A DNA stretch of 64,000 nucleotides from an uncultured bacterium (lineage in GTDB: Bacteria > Planctomycetota > UBA1135 > GCA-002686595): assembly GCA_938083085.1 (NCBI GenBank), contig CALLKX010000042.1, positions 1 through 64,000 of the forward strand. Reading direction: 5' to 3'. How positions within the stretch are numbered: the stretch's first letter is position 1; every line of letters begins with the position of its first letter. Shown here one piece after another: positions 1-10,079 of this stretch. The notes beneath the pieces were generated by a model. The model was not told the origin of the DNA. It did no database searches and saw only the letters and a program-made list of their open reading frames with translations. Position numbers and translations under genes: made by a program.

Positions 1-540
1 GAAGCCCATGGCGTCGAAGCGCGTGGTATCCAGGGTCAGCAGAACAATGTCTGGCGCCTCCGCGGGGAGCGGGTTGGGCGCCGCCTCGAGGGGCGGGAGC
101 TCGCTCCGCACGGGGCCATGGTCCGCCGCTCGCATTCCGGCGAGCGCGGCGAGACCGAGGCCGGCCACCGCCGCAGCGCGCGTGACACCGCCAGCGCGGG
201 CGAGCCACGCGGTGAGGCCGGTCACGGCCGCGGATGATCCCGCTGCCATGAGCACCCCGCGGCGCCGCGGCACGTCCAGGTCGAACAGCTGGAAGAGAGC
301 CAGGGAGCAGGCGACGCCCAGCAGCGCCCCGAGGGCGGCGCCTCGGCCCCTGGGGTGCCCCGCGGTGAAGACCGCGCTGATGGCCGCTCCCGTGAGGGCA
401 GCGAGGCTAGGGAGGCCCAGGCGCGGGACCAGGTCCCCGAGGGTCCAGGGGCCGACGTCGGGGACACGGGCCAGCCACGCCACCAGCGCGGCGGCGATGG
501 CGAAGGGCGCGGCGACGCGCATGGACGACGAGATCCCCAT
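1..540 (-). CDS. Membrane-anchored sulfatase-family protein, N-terminal 180 residues only (runs off left edge)
   Basis: Translating the minus strand from the ATG at 540 gives an open frame of exactly 180 codons to the window edge. Residues about 8-150 are a hydrophobic, Ala/Leu/Gly-rich block that looks like several membrane segments (for example around 10-25, 50-65, 78-95 and 110-130). It ends in PDIVLLTLDTTRFDAMGF (residues 163-180), the opening strand and metal-binding Asp (D171, D-T-T-R) of the sulfatase/alkaline-phosphatase superfamily. The formylglycine motif (CxPxR) and the rest of the catalytic domain lie outside the window, so activity and substrate cannot be judged. The start faces the next gene with only 18 bp between start codons; an inner Met at residue 7 is an alternative start. 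Family assignment is fairly secure, function is not. Confidence 0.75.
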   Translation of the reverse strand, partial: MGISSSMRVAAPFAIAAALVAWLARVPDVGPWTLGDLVPRLGLPSLAALTGAAISAVFTAGHPRGRGAALGALLGVACSLALFQLFDLDVPRRRGVLMAAGSSAAVTGLTAWLARAGGVTRAAAVAGLGLAALAGMRAADHGPVRSELPPLEAAPNPLPAEAPDIVLLTLDTTRFDAMGF

Positions 541-558
541 GGCCCTAGGCTAGACCCC

Positions 559-1935
559 ATGCCGATCCCGGTGACCCCGAATCCTGCCGTGCCCGACGTC
601 CCTGCGGGGGCATCGTCGCCCCAGCAGTCCTCGGCGCGGCTGGCCCTCGCCGCGGGCGGCGTCGGCGCCGCGGTCGCGCTGGCCCTCGGCTTCCTCGCCG
701 GGAGCGCGGGCCCGCCCGATGCGGTGGCGGCGATGGGCGGCGCCGGGCTCCTCGCGTGCGGGGCGGTCGCGCTCCGCGGCGACCGGGGGCGGGGCCTCGC
801 CCGGGTGCTGCTCGTGGTGCTGGCCCTCGGCGGAGGCTGGGCCCTCCGGGCAGGAGCGGACCGTCCGGCGCCCCTGTCGAAGGAGCAGCTTGAGCGCTCA
901 CAGGGATGGCTGCTGGTCACCATCGAGGACGCGGCTCGTCACGAGCGAGACGAGCGGACCGAGACGCTGCGGATCGCGCCGGCTGCGCACGTCCCCGGGA
1001 ACCTCGCGGGCGTCCTCACCGGGCACCATCCCCTTCAAATGGGGTGGCCGCTCGGAGCGGGTCGGGACGCGCCGCGCCCGCGCGGCGGCCCACGGACTCT
1101 CGGCGAGCATCAGAGCGCCCTCGGCTTCGAGTGCGCGACCTTCGGCGGCGTCGGCCTGCCCAGCTGGGCGCGCGGGGGCGCCGAAGCTCGCGCCGGTGGC
1201 CTGGCAGACGCCGTGCGCTGGGTGGCCTCGCTGGAGGGCGCGCCACGCTTCGCCCACGTTCACCTTGCCACCTGTTCCACCGAGGACCTCACCGCTGCAA
1301 GGCGACGCTGCGAGGCGCTGGGCCTCGCCGCCGTGGTGGTCTGGCTCGAGGGTGCTGCGTCAGAGGTCTCCGCGTCAGAGGTCTCCGCGTCAGAGGTCTC
1401 CGCGCCAAAGGGCGAGTCGACCGGGCGGTTCCTCACCGGATCGGGGGCGGAGCGGCGCGTCGCCGTCTGGGGCGTTCCCTTCGAGGACCTCCCGGTCGAG
1501 CGTCCTGCGAGCTCCCTGTGTGGGGCGGGCGTGGCCCTCCTCGACCTCATGCAGCTCCCCGCGCTTGGCCCGGGGTCACTGCCTGCCGTCCAGTTCGAAG
1601 TCGGGCCGCCGGGTCGTCCGCACCGGCTCCTGGCTCGATTCACCGATGCCCGCCAGGGCCACCTGGACCTTGCCGTCGAGGTCACCCCGCTGGGGCCGGA
1701 CCCCGTTCGGGACTGGCGGCTCGGAGGGGCACCGCAGGACAGCCTGGCCTTCCGGAACGTGGTGCGAGCCTCTTGGGGAGACTCCCGTGAACGCCGCGGG
1801 GACGCGGGGCCCGGCGGGCCAGGGGAGGAGGAACTGCAGCGAATGGCGGAGCGGGAGCTGCGATCTCTCGAGCAGCTCGAGGAGTGGCGGAGACAGATCG
1901 TGGGGGATGGGGATCCCGCGGCCCCGGTTCGGTAG
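559..1935 (+). CDS. Putative catalytically degenerate sulfatase-like membrane protein
   Basis: A 458-residue protein beginning at the ATG at 559. Residues about 28-100 hold roughly three hydrophobic segments. After them the order of elements follows a sulfatase: GWLLVTIEDAARH (near 115-128) sits where LLxTLDTxRADH is expected, then a stretch resembling the PxNLAxxLTGxxPxxxG helix, a TLxEHxxALGF strand, PRFAHVHL, and a C-terminal LLDLMQLPALGPGSLP like the LLDLxGLPxPxxxGxSL end of the fold. The metal-binding Asp is replaced (I-E-D, residues 122-124), no CxPxR is seen, and the expected DHGE is not recognisable. A 15-bp unit repeated three times at 1361-1405 adds an (EVSAS)n stretch. I infer a pseudo-enzyme related to its divergent neighbour. 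This rests on remembered family patterns, so an unrelated hypothetical membrane protein remains possible. Confidence 0.55.
   Translation: MPIPVTPNPAVPDVPAGASSPQQSSARLALAAGGVGAAVALALGFLAGSAGPPDAVAAMGGAGLLACGAVALRGDRGRGLARVLLVVLALGGGWALRAGADRPAPLSKEQLERSQGWLLVTIEDAARHERDERTETLRIAPAAHVPGNLAGVLTGHHPLQMGWPLGAGRDAPRPRGGPRTLGEHQSALGFECATFGGVGLPSWARGGAEARAGGLADAVRWVASLEGAPRFAHVHLATCSTEDLTAARRRCEALGLAAVVVWLEGAASEVSASEVSASEVSAPKGESTGRFLTGSGAERRVAVWGVPFEDLPVERPASSLCGAGVALLDLMQLPALGPGSLPAVQFEVGPPGRPHRLLARFTDARQGHLDLAVEVTPLGPDPVRDWRLGGAPQDSLAFRNVVRASWGDSRERRGDAGPGGPGEEELQRMAERELRSLEQLEEWRRQIVGDGDPAAPVR
1361..1405 (+). repeat. Three tandem 15-bp units inside the pseudo-sulfatase gene
   Basis: The unit cagaggtctccgcgt occurs at 1361-1375 and 1376-1390, with a last copy differing at the final base at 1391-1405. 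The length is a multiple of three, so the array only adds a Ser/Glu/Val/Ala-rich linker. Confidence 0.9.
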
Positions 1936-1945
1936 CCTCGGCCCC

Positions 1946-2725
1946 ATGGATTCCCACGAGGCCGGGCAGATGAGCGGAGACGGAGCGAGGCCGGAGTTGG
2001 CGGGCTGGCCTGCGCCGATCCTGGCCGAGGCGTCTGTGGTGCACGGCGGCGTCGAGCCAAGCGTCGAGCCGGACGCCGAACCGGACGCCGAGTCCGACTT
2101 TCAGCGGGCTGCGGAGTCCAGGACCGAGCCCCTCGCTGAGCCAGCTGCTGAGCCAGCTGCTGAGCCAGCTGCTGGGCCAGCAACCGAGCCCCAGGGGGCT
2201 CGCGCCAGCCTCCTGCTGGTGGATAACGATGCCCGGATCGTGGAGCTGCTGACCTGGTTCCTCTCCCAGCGGGGCTTCCAGGTGCGCACCGCGGGGTCCT
2301 TCGTGGAGGCCCGAGAGCGCCTCGCGGAGGGGGCGCCAGACCTCCTGGTGTCCGACGTGGACCTCGGCGTGGAGTCCGCCGTGCAGGAGCTGCCGCGCCT
2401 GCGGGCAGACGGGATCCTCCCACGCACGCTGGTGGTGTCGGGCTACCTCGACGCGGCCATCAAGACCGCGCTGACCGCGCTCCCAGAGGTCGTCGGGACC
2501 CTCGCGAAGCCCTTTGAATTCACGGACCTTGAGGCGGCGATTGAATCGGCGCTGAGCGGCGCGAAAGACAAGGCAGACGCCGTTCCAGGCGTCGGCGCCT
2601 TCGAGGTGCCTCGTCCAGAGAGGGCTCCCGTGCCGGCGCCCGAGGTCGTGGAGTCCGGGGGTGGAGCCTCGCTGGATGAGGACGACGATGACGACGGCTG
2701 GATCGAGATCACGCCGGGGTCCTGA
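1946..2725 (+). CDS. Stand-alone response-regulator receiver protein with low-complexity N-terminus and acidic tail
   Basis: A 259-residue protein from the ATG at 1946, 10 bp after the preceding stop. Residues 1-85 are Glu/Pro/Ala-rich, including an (EPAA)n stretch encoded by three 12-bp units at 2138-2173. Residues about 88-205 form a REC domain: acidic pair D93/D95 in LLLVDND, phosphoacceptor D137 in VSDVDLG, Ser165 in VVSGY and Lys188 in LAKPFEF, so the phosphorylation site looks intact. No DNA-binding or enzymatic output domain follows. The tail is a linker ending in a run of Asp and WIEITPGS. It is therefore a CheY/Spo0F-like phospho-relay or protein-interaction module; the cognate kinase is not in the window. 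An ATG at 1970 is an alternative start. Confidence 0.8.
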   Translation: MDSHEAGQMSGDGARPELAGWPAPILAEASVVHGGVEPSVEPDAEPDAESDFQRAAESRTEPLAEPAAEPAAEPAAGPATEPQGARASLLLVDNDARIVELLTWFLSQRGFQVRTAGSFVEARERLAEGAPDLLVSDVDLGVESAVQELPRLRADGILPRTLVVSGYLDAAIKTALTALPEVVGTLAKPFEFTDLEAAIESALSGAKDKADAVPGVGAFEVPRPERAPVPAPEVVESGGGASLDEDDDDDGWIEITPGS

Positions 2726-2770
2726 GCCCCCAGCCCTGGATTCCCACACCCCTATCCCTGGAGTACGACG

Positions 2771-3931
2771 TTGACTCGACTGCAATGGCGCACCGCCGGT
2801 GAGTCCCACGGCCCGACGCTGATCGGCATCGTGGAGGGCGTGCCCGCCGGGCTACGGCTCGATGTGGAGCGGGTGGACGCCGAGCTCGCGCGGCGGCAGC
2901 TTGGCTACGGCCGCGGAGGCCGCATGAGGATCGAGACCGATCGGGTGGAGATCCTCTCGGGCTGGAAGGGCGGTGTGACCATCGGCGCACCCATCGCCTT
3001 CGCGGTGAAGAACAAGGACTCCGTCATCGAGCGGCTGCCCACGCCCACGAATCCCAGACCGGGACACGCGGACCTCGCCGGCTGCCAGAAGTGGGGGCAC
3101 AGGGACCCGCGGGCGGTGCTTGAGCGGGCCAGCGCCCGGGAAACCGCGGCCCGGGTGGCCGCGGCCGGGATCGCCCGGCAGGTCATCGAGGCCTTTGGCG
3201 TCGAGGTCTTTGGGTACCTCACGGGCCTCGGAGGGGTGCGATGCGACGGCGGCGCCTGGGGTGCGGCGGAGGGTCGCAGGGCGGATATTCGCGCCTCCTC
3301 GGACTTCCTGAGCCTTGATCCAGCCGCCGACGCCTCCATGCGTGAGGCCGTGGACCAGGCCAGGGAGGCGAAGGACAGCCTCGGGGGCACCTTTGAGGTG
3401 CGCGCCCTCGGCCTGCCGCCCGGTCTGGGCTCCTGCGCTAGCGGGCCGGAGCGGCTGACCGCACGGGTCGGAGGGGCCTTGTTCTCCATTCCGGCGATCA
3501 AGGCCGTGGAATTCGGGCTCGGTATGGGCGTGGCGGAGCGGCGCGGGAGCGCCGTTCACGACGGGATCATCCCCGGCGAGGGCGGGGAGGCCTTTGCCAG
3601 GACCACAAACCGGTCCGGGGGGCTGGAGGGAGGCATGTCGACGGGGGAGCCCCTGATCGTTCGAGCCGCCATGAAGCCGATCCCCTCGATCCGCCGCGGA
3701 ATGCCCACGGTGGACCTTCATACGGGTGAGGCGGTCGAAGCCACCTACCAGCGGTCGGACGTCACCTCGGTGCCCGCTTGCTCGGTGGTGGGGGAGGCGA
3801 TGGTGGCCATGACCCTCGCAGAGGCCTTTCTCGAGAAGTATGGCGGGGATTCCATGGCCCAGGTCGCAGCCGCCGTGGCCCATCACCGGGACGAGCTCGG
3901 GCGCCTCGGGCGTCCTGAGTCGAGTCTTTGA
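2771..3931 (+). CDS. aroC: Chorismate synthase
   Basis: Converts 5-enolpyruvylshikimate-3-phosphate to chorismate with reduced FMN, the last common step of aromatic amino acid synthesis, in the cytoplasm. The 386-residue product has the family signatures: TAGESHG at residues 8-14, RASARETAARV from residue 119, and a C-terminal NRSGGLEGGMSTGEP block. The length is usual for the family. The start is a TTG at 2771; no in-frame ATG precedes the conserved first strand (TRLQWRTAGESHG), so TTG is the only sensible start. It lies 45 bp after the receiver gene and 148 bp before the tRNA array, with no other shikimate genes nearby. Confidence 0.95.
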   Translation: MTRLQWRTAGESHGPTLIGIVEGVPAGLRLDVERVDAELARRQLGYGRGGRMRIETDRVEILSGWKGGVTIGAPIAFAVKNKDSVIERLPTPTNPRPGHADLAGCQKWGHRDPRAVLERASARETAARVAAAGIARQVIEAFGVEVFGYLTGLGGVRCDGGAWGAAEGRRADIRASSDFLSLDPAADASMREAVDQAREAKDSLGGTFEVRALGLPPGLGSCASGPERLTARVGGALFSIPAIKAVEFGLGMGVAERRGSAVHDGIIPGEGGEAFARTTNRSGGLEGGMSTGEPLIVRAAMKPIPSIRRGMPTVDLHTGEAVEATYQRSDVTSVPACSVVGEAMVAMTLAEAFLEKYGGDSMAQVAAAVAHHRDELGRLGRPESSL

Positions 3932-3971
3932 GGGTAAGAGAGAAGGTACTGAGGAATTCTCACGCGGGACC

Positions 3972-3999
3972 TTGACCCCTCAACCGCGATCCCTATCCT
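3972..3999 (+). promoter_or_regulatory. Candidate sigma-70 promoter for the tRNA-tuf unit
   Basis: TTGACC at 3972-3977, a 16-bp spacer, and TATCCT at 3994-3999 lie 80 bp upstream of the first tRNA. The -35 matches five of six consensus bases and the -10 four of six. The same TTGACC element precedes rpsL and the S10 cluster. Confidence 0.5.
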
Positions 4000-4079
4000 T
4001 CTCGCTCCACTCGCCGCTCTGGCGGGCGCCCGCGCATGCGGGAGTTCACCGGAGTCGCTGGAGGCCGCCAGGCTCAATT

Positions 4080-4155
4080 GCCAGTGTGGCTCAATTGGTA
4101 GAGCAGCTGATTTGTAATCAGCAGGTTGCGGGTTCAAGTCCCGCCGCTGGCCCCA
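4080..4155 (+). tRNA. tRNA-Thr(TGT)
   Basis: The cloverleaf is intact: acceptor GCCAGTG pairs with CGCTGGC (4145-4151), the anticodon loop is TTTGTAA, and the T-loop is GGTTCAAGTCC. CCA is encoded at 4153-4155 and followed directly by a second CCA. The discriminator is C. First of the four-tRNA array ahead of tuf. Confidence 0.95.
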
Positions 4156-4401
4156 CCAACTCCGGCAGCGTCCGGTCGCTATTGGCGGCTCGGAGGTTGG
4201 CTGCTCACTTAAAACGTAAACCGACTCGAGGATGACACGGGAGCGTGCCACATCCCCGCCACGCTGCGACCCATCGGGCCGCGCGGGCACAGGGATCAGG
4301 GCACGCGATCGGACCGATCGTCCCGTCGGTCGTTCGCGCACCCGCAGTCTGCGGTGCGGCCCGTTCGCGGTGCCGCTCCACCAGCCTGGGGTACTCCGGG
4401 C

Positions 4402-4486
<85 letters not shown>

Positions 4487-4672
4487 GCCTCCCTCTGCGG
4501 TCCTTCATGGGACCCAGTCCCAGGGAGGTCCTGCCCCGGACCCAAGTGCGAACGACGACGGACGGTTCGGTTGCGGTGGGTGGCGACCCCCCTCAGGTGT
4601 TCCGCCTGAGACTTTGCTCTCCCGTTTGAGGTCCTGCTACGTGCAGGGCGTGCGCGGCCAACGCGCCACCTT

Positions 4673-4746
4673 GCGGGTGTAGTTCAATGGTAGAACGGCA
4701 GCCTTCCAAGCTGCACACGGGGGTTCGATTCCCCCCACCCGCTCCA
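4673..4746 (+). tRNA. tRNA-Gly(TCC)
   Basis: Acceptor GCGGGTG pairs with CACCCGC (4736-4742), the anticodon loop is CTTCCAA, the T-arm is GGGGGTTCGATTCCCCC, discriminator T, encoded CCA. Confidence 0.95.
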
Positions 4747-4803
4747 TTCACCCACGCCGCGGACCGCCGCGCTGTGGTTGGCACCCCTCGAGTCGAGGCC
4801 AAA

Positions 4804-4879
<76 letters not shown>

Positions 4880-5130
4880 CCCACGCGCCTCCGTCCCAAG
4901 CTCCATCACTGGGCGCCACCTCGGCGACCGTGGGGGAGCGGGGCGGGCAGCTTTCATCCACCTTCAGCCAACCTTGGTTGGAGGCTTCTCTTTTCAGATC
5001 CCACCGATCGTGCCGCGCTAGCGGCTTTCCGATCCGGCGTTGGACCCGCGCAAGCGGCCCGATGTCAAACCCCCTCCGGGACCCGGCTTAAAGCCGGTGA
5101 ACGGGATACCCAAGCGACGAGACACCCGAA

Positions 5131-6336
<1,206 letters not shown>

Positions 6337-6498
6337 TCGAATCCGCCGCCGCGGTGCCCATCTGGGTAGCGCGGCGGCGACACCCACCCACGGCTGCGCT
6401 CCCGTACAGCGGCGCACCTCTCCACCCCCTACAGTCGTCGGTTCCCGCGCATCAGCGCACCCGGACCGCCGACACCCCCCAAGCCAGCGCCACCTGAA

Positions 6499-6657
6499 AT
6501 GAAGACCAAGGAACGCTACGTCTTCCTCGAGTGCACAGTGTGCAAGGAGCGGAACTACACGACGCATAAGCGTCTGAAGGCCGCCTACAAACTCGAGAAG
6601 AAGAAGCACTGCCGGCGCTGCCGCACGCATACCTCGCATCGCGAGAAGAAGCTCTGA
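6499..6657 (+). CDS. rpmG: 50S ribosomal protein bL33, zinc-binding form
   Basis: A 52-residue reading frame translated directly from the sequence, beginning MKTKERYVFLECTVC and ending REKKL. Two CxxC pairs (C12/C15 and C38/C41) form the zinc ribbon of the Cys-containing L33 type. The position between tuf and secE is the usual one. Confidence 0.95.
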   Translation: MKTKERYVFLECTVCKERNYTTHKRLKAAYKLEKKKHCRRCRTHTSHREKKL

Positions 6658-6734
6658 GCCCTACCGGCTCGCGCTGACTCTTTCGACGCTTCCCCTCCGC
6701 CTACTCACCTCCCCGGACCCCAACCGAGACTCCA

Positions 6735-7175
6735 ATGGCCTACCGCAAGGATCAAGGACGCCTGGCACGGATGACGACCTTCTGGTCGCTCGCCGTTCTC
6801 CTCGCGTACGGATGCATCCGGATGCGCGCGGAGCTCACGGGCAAGTTCCCGGACTCCATCGGGTCATCGCTTTCCGATGGCCTGGTGATTCCGCTGGTCA
6901 ACCTGCCTCTCAGCCCCGCGCTGATCGCGTCGGTTGCCGCCTTGGTGGTCGGGCTCTGGTTCCTCAACCGGACGCTGGATCGGCCGAAGAACGCGGATCT
7001 CCTCATCGAGACCGAGTCGGAGCTTCGGAAGGTCACATGGCCGACCGTTGACGAGACGGTCGACGGCTCCGTCGTTGTGATCGTAGTGGTGCTGTTCTTG
7101 ATGGGCTTCATGGCCGCCGCCGACTTCGTGCTCGGCAGAGGCTTCACTTACATCCTGACCGAGCTGGGGGTCTGA
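6735..7175 (+). CDS. secE: Protein translocase subunit SecE
   Basis: Essential membrane subunit that clamps SecY in the Sec translocon. The conserved cytoplasmic helix reads TESELRKVTWPTVDETV (about residues 93-109), followed by the final transmembrane helix (about 112-135). Two further hydrophobic segments precede it (about 12-28 and 55-73), so this is a 146-residue three-helix form like that of E. coli, not the short one-helix form of many bacteria. The stop is 5 bp before nusG, so the two are probably co-transcribed. Confidence 0.93.
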   Translation: MAYRKDQGRLARMTTFWSLAVLLAYGCIRMRAELTGKFPDSIGSSLSDGLVIPLVNLPLSPALIASVAALVVGLWFLNRTLDRPKNADLLIETESELRKVTWPTVDETVDGSVVVIVVVLFLMGFMAAADFVLGRGFTYILTELGV

Positions 7176-7180
7176 CGCCG

Positions 7181-7732
7181 ATGGCTTTCAAGTGGTACTT
7201 CCTCCGCTGCCAGTCCGGGCGTGAGAAGCGGATCCGCGACAACGCGATCCACCGGCTGAAGATCGCCGGGGTGGACTCGGTGATCCCGCAGGTCCTCATG
7301 CCGTTCAAGATCGTGACGGACATGAAGAAGGGGAAGAAGCGGAACATCGAGGAGAAGCTCTACCCGGGCTACCTCCTCGTGCAGGCCGACCTCGAGAACC
7401 CCGAGGATCCGACCGTGATCAAGGCGCGGACGACGCTGCGTGGCATCGACGGCCTCCGGGACTTCATTGGATCTGGCGGCGAGCCGACCTCGATCTCCGA
7501 GGCTGAGGTCACCGACATCCTCGCGCTCATGACCGACTCCGAGACTCGTCCTCAGGTCACGATTGGCCTTGAGAAGGGCGACCGGGTCAAGATCAACACG
7601 GGGCCGTTCGACGGCTTCGACGGCGCGGTCGAAGAGATCAACGCCGAGAAGGGGACGGTCCGCGTGGTCGTCACCATCTTCGGCCGGCCGACGCCGGTCG
7701 ACCTCAAGTACTGGGAGGTCGACAGCGTTTGA
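7181..7732 (+). CDS. nusG: Transcription termination/antitermination factor NusG
   Basis: Binds the RNA polymerase clamp, limits pausing and links polymerase to Rho or the ribosome. At 183 residues it has the NGN domain (KWYFLRCQSGREKRI at the N-terminus, KLYPGYLLVQ near residue 60) and a C-terminal KOW domain (GDRVKINTGPFDGFDGAVEEI). It sits 5 bp after secE and upstream of rplK, the conserved bacterial order. A 175-bp spacer to rplK could hold the L1-responsive leader known in other bacteria, but I see no specific element. Confidence 0.97.
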   Translation: MAFKWYFLRCQSGREKRIRDNAIHRLKIAGVDSVIPQVLMPFKIVTDMKKGKKRNIEEKLYPGYLLVQADLENPEDPTVIKARTTLRGIDGLRDFIGSGGEPTSISEAEVTDILALMTDSETRPQVTIGLEKGDRVKINTGPFDGFDGAVEEINAEKGTVRVVVTIFGRPTPVDLKYWEVDSV

Positions 7733-7907
7733 CCTCTTCTCCCCGGACTGGTGCTCGCACCGGTTCCCGCGGGATCCCCTCCACGAAACACACACCCCGC
7801 CGTATTCAGCGTGACGTCCTCCCCCGGGATGGCGTTCGCCGCGGCGACCTCTACCAGATCACAGCGGACCGCGCTCCCCACAATGGGGGCCACACTCACG
7901 GACCGAC

Positions 7908-8333
7908 ATGGCGAAAGAACTGACAGGAAAGATCAAGCTTCAGTGCCCCGCCGGGCAGGCGACCCCTGCGCCGCCGATCGGGCCGGCGCTCGGCGCGCAC
8001 GGCGTGAACATCGCCGAGTTCGTGAAGCAGTTCAATGACCGGACGCGGGACCAGATGGGGATGATTCTCCCCGTCGAGATCTCCGTCTACAAGGACCGCT
8101 CCTTCGACTTCATCCTCAAGTCGCCTCCGGCGGCCGTGCTGCTCAAGAAAGCAGCCGGCGTCGAGAAGGGGGCCGGGGAAGTCGGCACGCAGATCGTCGG
8201 GTCGGTGACCCGCGAGCAGGTGGAGGAGATCGCCAAGATCAAAATGAACGACCTCAACGCGCGGGACCTAGACCAGGCCTGCCGGATTATTGCCGGCACC
8301 GCGCGCTCTTCCGGCATCACGGTGGAGGACTGA
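7908..8333 (+). CDS. rplK: 50S ribosomal protein uL11
   Basis: A component of the GTPase-associated centre. The 141-residue protein contains the N-terminal domain [16 protein letters not shown], which carries the Pro-rich linker region, and the C-terminal rRNA-binding domain with KIKMNDLNA near residue 110. First of the rplKAJL group; its stop is 5 bp before rplA. Confidence 0.97.
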   Translation: MAKELTGKIKLQCPAGQATPAPPIGPALGAHGVNIAEFVKQFNDRTRDQMGMILPVEISVYKDRSFDFILKSPPAAVLLKKAAGVEKGAGEVGTQIVGSVTREQVEEIAKIKMNDLNARDLDQACRIIAGTARSSGITVED

Positions 8334-8338
8334 TCAAC

Positions 8339-9025
8339 ATGCCCAAGCACAGCAAGCGTTACCGCGAGGCCGCGTCGCGGATCGACCGCGAGTCCCATTA
8401 CATGCCGAACGAAGCGTTCGACATGCTCAAGAGCCTTCCGGCTCCCAAGTTTGACGAGACCGTTGAGGTCGCCGTCCGCCTCGGGATTGACCCGCGCAAG
8501 ACGGACCAGCTGGTCCGTGGCGCGGTCTCCCTCCCCAAGGGGCTCGGCAAGACCGTCAAGGTGGTTGTCTTCGCCGAGGGCGACAAGGCCGAAGCGGCCC
8601 GGGAAGCCGGTGCCGACGAGGTTGGGTCCGACGACTTGGCCGCCAAGATCCAAGGCGGTTGGATGGACTTCGATGTCGTCATCGCAAGCCCCGACATGAT
8701 GAAGCACGTCGGCAAGCTCGGTAAGGTCCTCGGCCCCCAGGGCAAGATGCCCTCGCCGAAGAGCGGGACCGTGACGCCGAACGTCGCCGAGGCCGTCACC
8801 GAGTTCAAGGCTGGTAAGGTCGAGTTCCGGACCGACGCTGGCGGCAACGTCCACGCGCCGCTTGGCAAGCGCTCGTTCTCCACAGAGGACCTGGTCGAGA
8901 ACCTCTCGGCTTTCATGAACCACTTGTCGGGCATGCGCCCGGCTGCCGTCAAGGGCAACTTCGTCCGGCGCATCAGCGTCTCGACGACCATGAGCCCGGG
9001 CGCCTTTATCGAGTACGGAGGCTGA
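8339..9025 (+). CDS. rplA: 50S ribosomal protein uL1
   Basis: Forms the L1 stalk that handles E-site tRNA; in other bacteria it represses its own operon. The 228-residue product has the typical [14 protein letters not shown] and [16 protein letters not shown] segments and ends in SVSTTMSPG. No Shine-Dalgarno is apparent before the ATG. The gene ends 4 bp before rplJ, and a GGAGG near its 3' end can serve rplJ. Confidence 0.97.
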   Translation: MPKHSKRYREAASRIDRESHYMPNEAFDMLKSLPAPKFDETVEVAVRLGIDPRKTDQLVRGAVSLPKGLGKTVKVVVFAEGDKAEAAREAGADEVGSDDLAAKIQGGWMDFDVVIASPDMMKHVGKLGKVLGPQGKMPSPKSGTVTPNVAEAVTEFKAGKVEFRTDAGGNVHAPLGKRSFSTEDLVENLSAFMNHLSGMRPAAVKGNFVRRISVSTTMSPGAFIEYGG

Positions 9026-9029
9026 TTCC

Positions 9030-9569
9030 ATGCCGAATATCGTCAACCAGATGGTCGTCCGCGAGCTGCAGGACGAGTTCAAGGATGCAGAGGGCATGGT
9101 CCTCGTTGCCTTCGGCGGCCTGACCGTCGAAGAGACCTCCGACATCCGCGGCAAGCTTGCCGAGAAGAACGTCCGCTTCAAGATGGTGCGCAACTCGCTC
9201 GCCAAGCGGGTGCTCGCTGATCGCGACATCACCTTTGATGGAGATGCTGCCCTCAAAGGGAACACCGGCATCGCTTACGGCGACGCTGAGGCTGCGATCG
9301 ACGCCGCCAAGGTGTTCGCTGACAAGGACGTCAAGAAGAGCGGCAAGGTCATCGTCAAGGGGGCAGTGCTCGAGGGCAACTGCCTCGACGCGGCCAGTGC
9401 GACTGCGCTGGCGGACCTCCCGGACCGCGACTCGCTCCATGCGATGCTGCTCGGCGTCATCTCGGGTCCTGCCCGCGGCCTCGCCACAGTCATCAACGCG
9501 GTGCCCGCTTCGGTCGCTCGCGTTCTCCAAGCACACGCTGACGACGCCGAGGACGGCGACGAAGGCTGA
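9030..9569 (+). CDS. rplJ: 50S ribosomal protein uL10
   Basis: Base of the L7/L12 stalk. The 179-residue protein has the N-terminal rRNA-binding half ([29 protein letters not shown], residues about 32-60) and a C-terminal Ala-rich helix ending in acidic DDAEDGDEG that would bind L12 dimers. The GGAGG at the end of rplA, about 9 bp upstream, is one of the clearer ribosome-binding sites in this cluster. Confidence 0.96.
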   Translation: MPNIVNQMVVRELQDEFKDAEGMVLVAFGGLTVEETSDIRGKLAEKNVRFKMVRNSLAKRVLADRDITFDGDAALKGNTGIAYGDAEAAIDAAKVFADKDVKKSGKVIVKGAVLEGNCLDAASATALADLPDRDSLHAMLLGVISGPARGLATVINAVPASVARVLQAHADDAEDGDEG

Positions 9570-9671
9570 TTCATTCAGGTGGCTTCCGACCTCTCCGCCG
9601 TCTGTTGCGGTGGGGGTGGTGGCTATCCTTTCCAAGACCACTGAGACCTACCCTCCGATCCATTTTCAACC

Positions 9672-10079
9672 ATGTCCGAAGAGACCACGACCGTCGAGCT
9701 CGACGCTGAGCTCCAGACCATCGCCGATCAGCTCGACGGCCTGACCCTCCTGCAGGCGTCGAAGCTCGTCAAGGCCCTCGAGGATAAGTGGGGTGTCAGC
9801 GCTGCTGCCCCCGCCGCCGTCGCCATGGCCGCCCCCGGGGGCGGTGCTGGTGATGCAGCCGAAGAGAAGACCGAATTTGATGTCGTCCTGAAGGCGGCTG
9901 GCGAGAAGAAGATCCAGGTCATCAAAGAGGTCCGCGCCATCACTGGCCTGGGGCTCAAAGAGGCCAAGGCAATCGTCGACAGCGCCCCCAAGGCCGTCAA
10001 GGAAGGCGTCTCGAAGGCCGAAGCCGAAGAGATGCAGAAGCAGCTTGAGGCTGCCGGCGCGTCGGTCGAGCTCGCCTGA
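9672..10079 (+). CDS. rplL: 50S ribosomal protein bL12 (L7/L12)
   Basis: Stalk protein that recruits translational GTPases. At 135 residues it shows the N-terminal dimerisation helix ([19 protein letters not shown]), an Ala/Gly/Pro hinge near residues 45-65, and the C-terminal domain [24 protein letters not shown] with [16 protein letters not shown]. The family layout is complete. A strong hairpin follows 40 bp after the stop. Confidence 0.97.
   Translation: MSEETTTVELDAELQTIADQLDGLTLLQASKLVKALEDKWGVSAAAPAAVAMAAPGGGAGDAAEEKTEFDVVLKAAGEKKIQVIKEVRAITGLGLKEAKAIVDSAPKAVKEGVSKAEAEEMQKQLEAAGASVELA

Noticed and set aside
355..558. A longer start for the pseudo-sulfatase gene
   Set aside because: It would overlap the divergent sulfatase gene and adds Arg/Glu-rich non-homologous residues.
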